From a virus, in IMG/VR virus record IMGVR_UViG_3300032246_001892, positions 27,287-91,286 of that record: 64,000 nt of DNA. The stretch is one strand, 5' to 3'. The notes below the pieces were generated by a model. It did no database searches and was not told where the DNA came from. It saw nothing but the letters and a program-made list of their open reading frames with translations. The translations under genes were made by a program, and so were the position numbers. Position 1 is the stretch's first letter. Every line of letters begins with the position of its first letter. This document shows, one piece after another, positions 59,436-64,000 of the stretch.

Positions 59436-59993
59436 ATGGCTAACTCTCAATGCATTTATTGTGGCTCTTCGACCTATGGAAGACCTTGTATTTTTTCTCC
59501 TACTAGTACTCACGTTCATATGGATGAGCCGGGTAAATGTATATACTGCGGTTCGACCTATCAAGGTAGTGGATGTACCTTTAATCCTTACGGTAAGGTT
59601 CATGTAAGGGGTCCAGAATATCTTAATAGAGCTGCAGTTAAAACTGAGAAAGCCATAGTTTTAAACTATCTATTAAATAAATTTAAAACCAAGGTTATTA
59701 ATGAGTCTTATGTTTCTCCATTAGATAGATTTTATAAGAGAATAACTAATATAGTTTTAAATGTAGCAGAACCTTTATTAGAAGCTCTGTCTCTGAATAA
59801 CAATTCAGCTTACACCAAATTATCCAAGACTCAGCTTATCAAAGCAGTCGAATATAGACAAAAATTTAAAAAACATCTTTCAGAAATGTCAAAAACTATG
59901 ACCGAGGCTAGTTTAGAATTGCCCCCGGAAATAGTGGAAGAATATCTCATCGAGGCTATAATAGATAGTCAAGATGACATCTCTAAAGATTAA
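59436..59993 (+). CDS. Tandem zinc-finger protein
   Basis: The 185-residue protein starts with two copies of one Cys/His unit: CIYCGSSTYGRPCIFSPTSTHVH (6-28, read in two parts CIYCGS and C...HVH) and CIYCGSTYQGSGCTFNPYGKVHV from residue 35. The remainder is helical. Proteins with repeated CIYCGSSxYGxGC units are found in several T4-like phages; the role is unknown. The GGAGG 14 nt upstream is too far to be a standard SD. Confidence 0.65.
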   Translation: MANSQCIYCGSSTYGRPCIFSPTSTHVHMDEPGKCIYCGSTYQGSGCTFNPYGKVHVRGPEYLNRAAVKTEKAIVLNYLLNKFKTKVINESYVSPLDRFYKRITNIVLNVAEPLLEALSLNNNSAYTKLSKTQLIKAVEYRQKFKKHLSEMSKTMTEASLELPPEIVEEYLIEAIIDSQDDISKD

Positions 59994-60453
59994 AAAATAC
60001 TTGGTGTATTACATGCACCAAAGAGTTATTGTCTTTCCTATTCACGAATATCAGGAGATATTAGTTAATAAAATCGTTAAAAATTTCTTAGAGTGGGATT
60101 TGTTAAATGGTAAACTCATTACCTGTAAAGAAAAATATTTTAAATATTTTCTAGAAAAGGAAATTGACTCAATTTTGGATTCTTTTAGATTCATTTTTTC
60201 CGATCTAAATGTAAAGATATTAACAGTTTATAACAATAAAGAATTGTCGGATGATAGCAAACATTGGTTTGAAGATTATACTAAATTTAACAAAATTTTA
60301 ATCAAAAATTTAAAACAAAAGACAAAATATTTTAAAACAGTCAATAAAGATAACTTGTTGTTTATCAATGCTGAAGGAGAATATAAGGGTATAAAAATAG
60401 GAAATCCGTCTGGTGCTGAAATAGAATTTTTACAAAAGGCTCTTGCAAAATAA
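59974..60453 (+). CDS. Hypothetical protein
   Basis: Unrecognised 159-residue basic protein with a hydrophobic N-terminal stretch, a helical middle and a C-terminal GIKIGNPSGAEIEFLQKALAK segment. The ATG at 59974 overlaps the preceding gene by 20 nt; an in-frame ATG at 60013 would avoid the overlap, so the start is uncertain. Confidence 0.5.
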   Translation: MTSLKIKKYLVYYMHQRVIVFPIHEYQEILVNKIVKNFLEWDLLNGKLITCKEKYFKYFLEKEIDSILDSFRFIFSDLNVKILTVYNNKELSDDSKHWFEDYTKFNKILIKNLKQKTKYFKTVNKDNLLFINAEGEYKGIKIGNPSGAEIEFLQKALAK

Positions 60454-60524
60454 AATGCACCCTATAATTAGAAATAGGAAGCCTCGGAAAATTTATATAA
60501 AATTACCCATACATAAAATAAAAA

Positions 60525-60532
60525 CATAAGTA
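60525..60532 (+). promoter_or_regulatory. Late-promoter-like CATAAGTA
   Basis: Same CATAARTA class as the element at 57661; it ends 9 nt before the ATG at 60542. It lies in an 88-nt gap that otherwise shows nothing. Confidence 0.35.
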
Positions 60533-60541
60533 TATAAAATT

Positions 60542-61036
60542 ATGTATTATCCTAATAATAATCTTAGCAATGAAATTACACCACAAGAAGGTGTATTTCT
60601 AATAGAAGCCAAACCTTATATAAGAAATGTAAATCCCTACATAATTAAATTAAACCCACCTCAACTATCTTCTATAGGGTTACCTCAGATTACCACATAT
60701 GGTAAAAACTTTTTTACTTTAAATAATTTATATATTAGTGCATCTAATCCTAATATGATAGACGGAATAACATTATATAACCCATTTTCAGCAGACCCAA
60801 TTAATCCACCTTTCGAAGCAGTATCTATTTCTTCATTTTCTCAAACGGATAATATTATATCATTTTCATTACCAGAAATTAAAGAAAGTGGGTTTTTAGA
60901 TATTATTATCCAAAATGAGGCTGGATACGGATTATTATCAAGAGATAGTTATAAAAACAATCTTAGTTCTTACGATGGATTTATAGATTTACAACTACCT
61001 TGTATATCAGGTATACAAATTATCCCAGTTGATTAA
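60542..61036 (+). CDS. Putative virion protein with IPT/TIG-like fold
   Basis: The 164-residue, beta-rich protein has the look of an immunoglobulin-like IPT/TIG domain: PQLSSIGLPQITTYGKNF near 39-56, a SFSLPEIKESGFLDIIIQNEAG strand pair near 115-136 and a final GIQIIPV. Such domains decorate heads or tails. A virion surface protein is likely by fold; the place of attachment is unknown. It is followed by carbohydrate-active genes. Confidence 0.5.
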   Translation: MYYPNNNLSNEITPQEGVFLIEAKPYIRNVNPYIIKLNPPQLSSIGLPQITTYGKNFFTLNNLYISASNPNMIDGITLYNPFSADPINPPFEAVSISSFSQTDNIISFSLPEIKESGFLDIIIQNEAGYGLLSRDSYKNNLSSYDGFIDLQLPCISGIQIIPVD

Positions 61037-61043
61037 AAATCTA

Positions 61044-61061
61044 AAGACATTATAATGTCTT
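61044..61061. repeat. Perfect 18-bp palindrome before the GT9-like gene
   Basis: AAGACATTATAATGTCTT is fully self-complementary and ends 1 nt before the ATG at 61063. It contains a TATAAT box. An operator, or a promoter within a palindrome, is possible. Confidence 0.45.
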
Positions 61062-61062
61062 A

Positions 61063-62004
61063 ATGAGTGACAAGTATGCTATTTTTCATATAGATGGTGG
61101 ATGTGGTAAAAATATAGCTGCAACAGCAGTATGTAAATCAATTAAAGCTTCATACCCCGATCATAAGTTGATTGTAGTGACGGCATGGCCTGAAGTGTTT
61201 ATACATAATCCTCTAGTTCATAGAGTGTATAAATTCGGGAATATACCTTATTTCTATGATGATTATATTCATAATAGAGAATCAGTAATTCTTAGGTCAG
61301 AACCTTACCATAGTGGAGATCTTCTCTATAGGAAGAAGTCTCTTACCGAGATATGGTGTGATGTCTTTAACATACCCTGTGTTAACAAGAAACCGGAAAT
61401 TTATTTAACCGAAAGAGAACTCATTTTTTCACAAAAAAAACTCCAAAAAGACGGACCCATACTTTTAATCCAATCTTCAGGAGGGGCAGAACAACAAGGA
61501 CATCCATATTCTTGGTCAAGAGATTTACCTCCATCATTTGCTCAGGATATTGTAAATGAAGTTAAAGATAAATTTTCCAAAATTCTTCATATTCGTAGAG
61601 AAGCCCAACCAGCAATAGAAGGCACAATTCAAGTAACGGATAATTTCAGAGATTTATTTTGTTATATATTACTTTCTGATAAATTTTTAGGTATTGATTC
61701 TTTTATGCAACATGCATGTGCGGCTTTTAACAAAAAGGCTACAGTAGGATGGATCTCAAATTCTCCTATAGTTTTTGGTCACGATATACATGACAATATT
61801 ATAGCAACCGGTGTTGAATCTTTTAGACACAGAATAGATAGTTATCTTGAAGAAGAAGACTGGACCGGAGGTAGATTCCATGAATGTCCTTATGATAATA
61901 TTGGTACTTTGTTTAATAAGAATCAATTTATAGAATCTATCCTAGGATCTAAATCAGATCTCGCTTTTGAAATTGCTGATCAACCAACAATTAACTTTAA
62001 CTAA
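61063..62004 (+). CDS. GT9-like (heptosyltransferase-type) glycosyltransferase
   Basis: The 313-residue protein begins YAIFHIDGGCGKNIAATAVCKSIKASYPDHKLIVVT (residues 5-40), the two-part GT9 start with a Gly-rich loop, and has a C-terminal domain with ILLIQSSGGAEQQG near 132, DNFRDLFCYILLSDKFLGIDSFMQHACAAF near 190-220 (the LxxADxxIGxDSGxxH-type donor site). Unusually, HACAAFNK replaces the typical HLAAA. It would act on a glycan acceptor; it is followed 1 nt later by a sulfotransferase. Confidence 0.68.
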   Translation: MSDKYAIFHIDGGCGKNIAATAVCKSIKASYPDHKLIVVTAWPEVFIHNPLVHRVYKFGNIPYFYDDYIHNRESVILRSEPYHSGDLLYRKKSLTEIWCDVFNIPCVNKKPEIYLTERELIFSQKKLQKDGPILLIQSSGGAEQQGHPYSWSRDLPPSFAQDIVNEVKDKFSKILHIRREAQPAIEGTIQVTDNFRDLFCYILLSDKFLGIDSFMQHACAAFNKKATVGWISNSPIVFGHDIHDNIIATGVESFRHRIDSYLEEEDWTGGRFHECPYDNIGTLFNKNQFIESILGSKSDLAFEIADQPTINFN

Positions 62005-62005
62005 G

Positions 62006-62827
62006 ATGAAAAACATATTTTTTAACTCTTCCATGCCTCGTAGTATGAGTACATTATTTCAATGTATCCTCAATCAACATTCTGAAATTCAGGCCACTCA
62101 GACGGATCCAGTTCTAGAGTACCTTTACGGTGCAAGAATGAACTATACAAATACTCCAGAGGTCAAATCAATGGATAAGGACCTAGCTTTAAACACATGG
62201 AGAGGCTTTTGTCTTGGCGGGCTTAATGGATATGCCAATGCATATACAGATAAACCAAATCTTTGCATTAAAACTAGGGGTGCAACTATACATTATAAAT
62301 GGTTTGAAAGTTTTATGCCTTACAAACCTAAAATGATTTGTATGGTTAGAAATTTAAAAAGCATATTTGCTTCAATGGAGAAGCTCTACAGAAATAACCA
62401 AGAAAATCACCAAGATATTCAAAATCATGCGGAAATGAAAGGTACAAGTACCGCTAAACGTATTGATGCTTGGGTTATGGGCCCTCCGGTAGGGCTTGCC
62501 TTGGAAAGACTACAGCAATGTTTTCTTGAAGGCATTAATAAAGATGTGCTCTATATAAGAGCCGAAGATCTTACTTCCTATCCAGAAAGAGAAATGAATA
62601 AGGTGTATGAATATTTAAATTTAGAAAAATATATTCACGATTTCAATAATGTAGAACAGACCATACAAGAAGATGATTCAGTGTATGGTTTAACAAAAGA
62701 TCTCCACACTATTAAGAAAACAGTACAACCACTTACACCGGATTATAATACAGTATTAGGAAAGCAAGTTTGTGATTGGATTGACCATAATTTTGCTTGG
62801 TATCAGCAAGGATTTGGTTACATTTAA
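62006..62827 (+). CDS. Sulfotransferase (PAPS-dependent)
   Basis: The 273-residue protein has the 5'-phosphosulfate loop SSMPRSMSTLFQ at 7-18 and the 3'-phosphate region MICMVRNLKSIFASM near residue 105, both as in the sulfotransferase family. A long RAEDLTSYPEREMNKVYEYL segment near 185-205 is also typical. The ATG at 62006 follows the GT9 stop by one base; an upstream ATG is inside the previous gene. Sulfation of a phage or host glycan is the likely role. Confidence 0.78.
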   Translation: MKNIFFNSSMPRSMSTLFQCILNQHSEIQATQTDPVLEYLYGARMNYTNTPEVKSMDKDLALNTWRGFCLGGLNGYANAYTDKPNLCIKTRGATIHYKWFESFMPYKPKMICMVRNLKSIFASMEKLYRNNQENHQDIQNHAEMKGTSTAKRIDAWVMGPPVGLALERLQQCFLEGINKDVLYIRAEDLTSYPEREMNKVYEYLNLEKYIHDFNNVEQTIQEDDSVYGLTKDLHTIKKTVQPLTPDYNTVLGKQVCDWIDHNFAWYQQGFGYI

Positions 62828-63138
62828 ATAACAATATTTTTATCCATTATTTCCCATAAACAAGTTTCTTCGTTTAAAATAAACTCATCAGAAGGCTTTG
62901 GCGGAATAAAAGCGTCTAAATTGCCGTCATAGCAATATCCTAAACCTGCATAATTTTTCCTCAATGGTAACTGATCACTAGGTGTATTAGTTACAGGATC
63001 ATAATGAATACCGCCTCGTGTATTATAAGATGTTTGTATCCAATTAGATGAATCTTGTAATGTATCGATAAAATCTTGTTCAGCTACTATGACCTGATCA
63101 ACTATATTTTCGTTATTAATGTGTGCGAAATGTGCCAT
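62824..63138 (-). CDS. Conserved phage protein of the MAHFA... family
   Basis: The ATG at 63138 gives a 104-residue protein with MAHFAHINNENIVDQVIVAEQ at the start (two short parts), WIQTSYNTRGG near 42, LRKNYAGLGYCYD near 63 and DAFIPPKPSDEF near 77. This pattern recurs in T4-like phages of aquatic hosts, usually near tail-fiber genes; no role is known. It follows the glycine-rich adhesin gene by 4 nt on the same strand, and its 3' end overlaps the sulfotransferase gene by 4 nt. Confidence 0.68.
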   Translation of the reverse strand: MAHFAHINNENIVDQVIVAEQDFIDTLQDSSNWIQTSYNTRGGIHYDPVTNTPSDQLPLRKNYAGLGYCYDGNLDAFIPPKPSDEFILNEETCLWEIMDKNIVI

Positions 63139-63142
63139 AATT

Positions 63143-64000
63143 TTATATAAACGTAAAAGTTCCAGAGCTTGTAAAAGTATGAATCCAATAATTAGAGGAG
63201 GGGTTTGTAATAGTTCCGCCATTTGCTAACCGCGTTAGGTTATTATATGTTATAATAATAACACCTGATCCTCCAGCTGCTGCCATACCGCCATTAGTAC
63301 CTACATCATAGTCTAAATAACTACTACCTCCACCACCACCTCCAGTAGCAGATAATCCCGCAACGGCTGGTGTTGCGGGATCTGGATAATTTGCAATTCC
63401 AGAAGCACCACCTCCTCCTAAACCGCCTTGTGCATTTCCTTGATTGTCACTCTGAAGACCACCCCCTCCACCTCCAGCTATCCAATAATTTCCTGCTGAT
63501 AGTTGACCAATTGTAGAGTTTAAAATTGGGTTTATAATGCCGTTACCGCCTCTTCCTGAGTTATTGTCATAACCGCCAGTAGCTCCTTGCTCACCAGCCC
63601 CCCCTCCTCCACCACAGGCTATATAAGGAGTATAACTTCCAAATCCTGCGGCATTACCGCCACCAATATTTCCATATAATATTCCACCCTTTCCAGATAA
63701 AACAGAGCCACCAGTAGATAAATTTATATAATATGGAGGGGTTGATACCCTTCCATAAGCCCCTCCACCAGAACCACCACTACCACCTAAAGTTGTGGTA
63801 TTGTTTGTGTAAAACCCGCCTGATCCTCCTCCATAAGCAAGTATAGGTATAAAAGAATTACCTATTTTTATAGAAGAGCTTGCTCCGTTGGAATTTACAG
63901 CCCCACCTGCCCCTACTATAATTTGAATGATATCTTTCTTAAGACACTGAAAACTGCCAACTACAATTCCGCCAGCACCTCCACCACCACCACCGCTCTC
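63143..64000 (-). CDS. Glycine-rich tail-fiber adhesin, C-terminal part (runs off the window)
   Basis: The frame is open from 64000 down to a TAA at 63143-63145, giving 285 residues without an internal stop; the start lies outside. It is built of Gly-rich strings (GGGGGG near the left end, GGGSGG, GGGGAGEQG) alternating with short beta segments, and ends with GGSGVIIITYNN and a WIHTFTSSGTFTFI motif, the closing pattern of many phage Gly-rich tail proteins. Gly-rich loops carry receptor specificity in T4-like gp38 adhesins. The protein is probably the receptor-binding tip. Confidence 0.78.
   Translation of the reverse strand, partial: ESGGGGGGAGGIVVGSFQCLKKDIIQIIVGAGGAVNSNGASSSIKIGNSFIPILAYGGGSGGFYTNNTTTLGGSGGSGGGAYGRVSTPPYYINLSTGGSVLSGKGGILYGNIGGGNAAGFGSYTPYIACGGGGGAGEQGATGGYDNNSGRGGNGIINPILNSTIGQLSAGNYWIAGGGGGGLQSDNQGNAQGGLGGGGASGIANYPDPATPAVAGLSATGGGGGGSSYLDYDVGTNGGMAAAGGSGVIIITYNNLTRLANGGTITNPSSNYWIHTFTSSGTFTFI

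Noticed and set aside
63143-64000. Repeated GGT/GGA triplets as a DNA repeat array
   Set aside because: They are explained by poly-Gly codons in one open frame of 285 residues; no regular unit or spacer is present.
1-64000. tRNA genes, CRISPR arrays, integrase or attachment sites
   Set aside because: No cloverleaf-like segments were noticed in the short intergenic gaps, no regularly spaced repeats and no recombinase motifs; everything points to a lytic phage. This was by eye and short tRNAs within coding overlap cannot be fully excluded.

Overview
The window is a 64 kb segment of a low-GC, gene-dense genome of a tailed, contractile (myovirus) bacteriophage of the wider T4 superfamily. The basis is a nearly complete set of T4-type core genes: neck gp14-like, sheath gp18, tube gp19, hub and baseplate proteins (gp26-like, gp29-like, gp48, gp53, gp27-like, gp5-like), large terminase gp17, and the replication, recombination and late-transcription set gp32, gp41, gp43, gp45, gp46, gp47, gp55, UvsX, UvsY, UvsW. 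No tRNA, rRNA, integrase or CRISPR array was seen. No Shine-Dalgarno sequences precede the genes; starts sit in an A/T-rich context (typically TATATG or AATATG). This fits a host that does not depend on SD pairing, such as a member of Bacteroidota, but does not prove it.

Layout: 1-904 (+) ends the neck region. 901-3610 (-) is a small early-type cluster with PhoH and zinc-ribbon proteins. 3696-12570 (+) is sheath, tube, tape measure and baseplate. 12987-17407 (+) is large terminase, a tube-like protein, a gp27-like hub and a small zinc protein, with single minus-strand genes embedded between the late genes (12560-12970; dNMP kinase 17391-17984). 18006-22458 (+) is hub/spike, including a gp5-like protein with lysozyme. 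22455-37753 (-) is the replication block: clamp, FolE2, SSB, candidate gp59/gp33, DHH phosphoesterase, helicase, QueD, UvsX, ThyX, a DpdA-like transglycosylase, and DNA polymerase split in two by an HNH endonuclease gene. 38371-42087 mixes two more HNH endonucleases with a glycosyltransferase and QueE. 42082-57663 (-) is gp46, then a 10 kb island of glycosyltransferases and methyltransferases, then gp47, sigma factor gp55, UvsW and UvsY. 57686-64000 holds small conserved proteins, GIY-YIG and Vsr-like nucleases, a probable virion protein, a GT9-like enzyme, a sulfotransferase and the C-terminal part of a glycine-rich adhesin running off the right edge.

How the parts work together: gp43, gp45, gp41, gp32, UvsX/Y/W and gp46/47 would form the replication-recombination machine; gp55 with the sliding clamp would fire late promoters. 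NATAARTA elements of T4-late type lie 5-17 nt before several structural and endonuclease genes, so close that many late mRNAs should be leaderless or nearly so. FolE2, QueD, QueE and a DpdA-like enzyme make most of a pathway for placing a 7-deazaguanine base in phage DNA; QueC is not in the window. The carbohydrate enzymes, including one with a beta-1,4-galactosyltransferase (GT7) signature, are the most unusual accessory part and may build a glycan on the virion, the host surface or the DNA; their substrate cannot be read from sequence.
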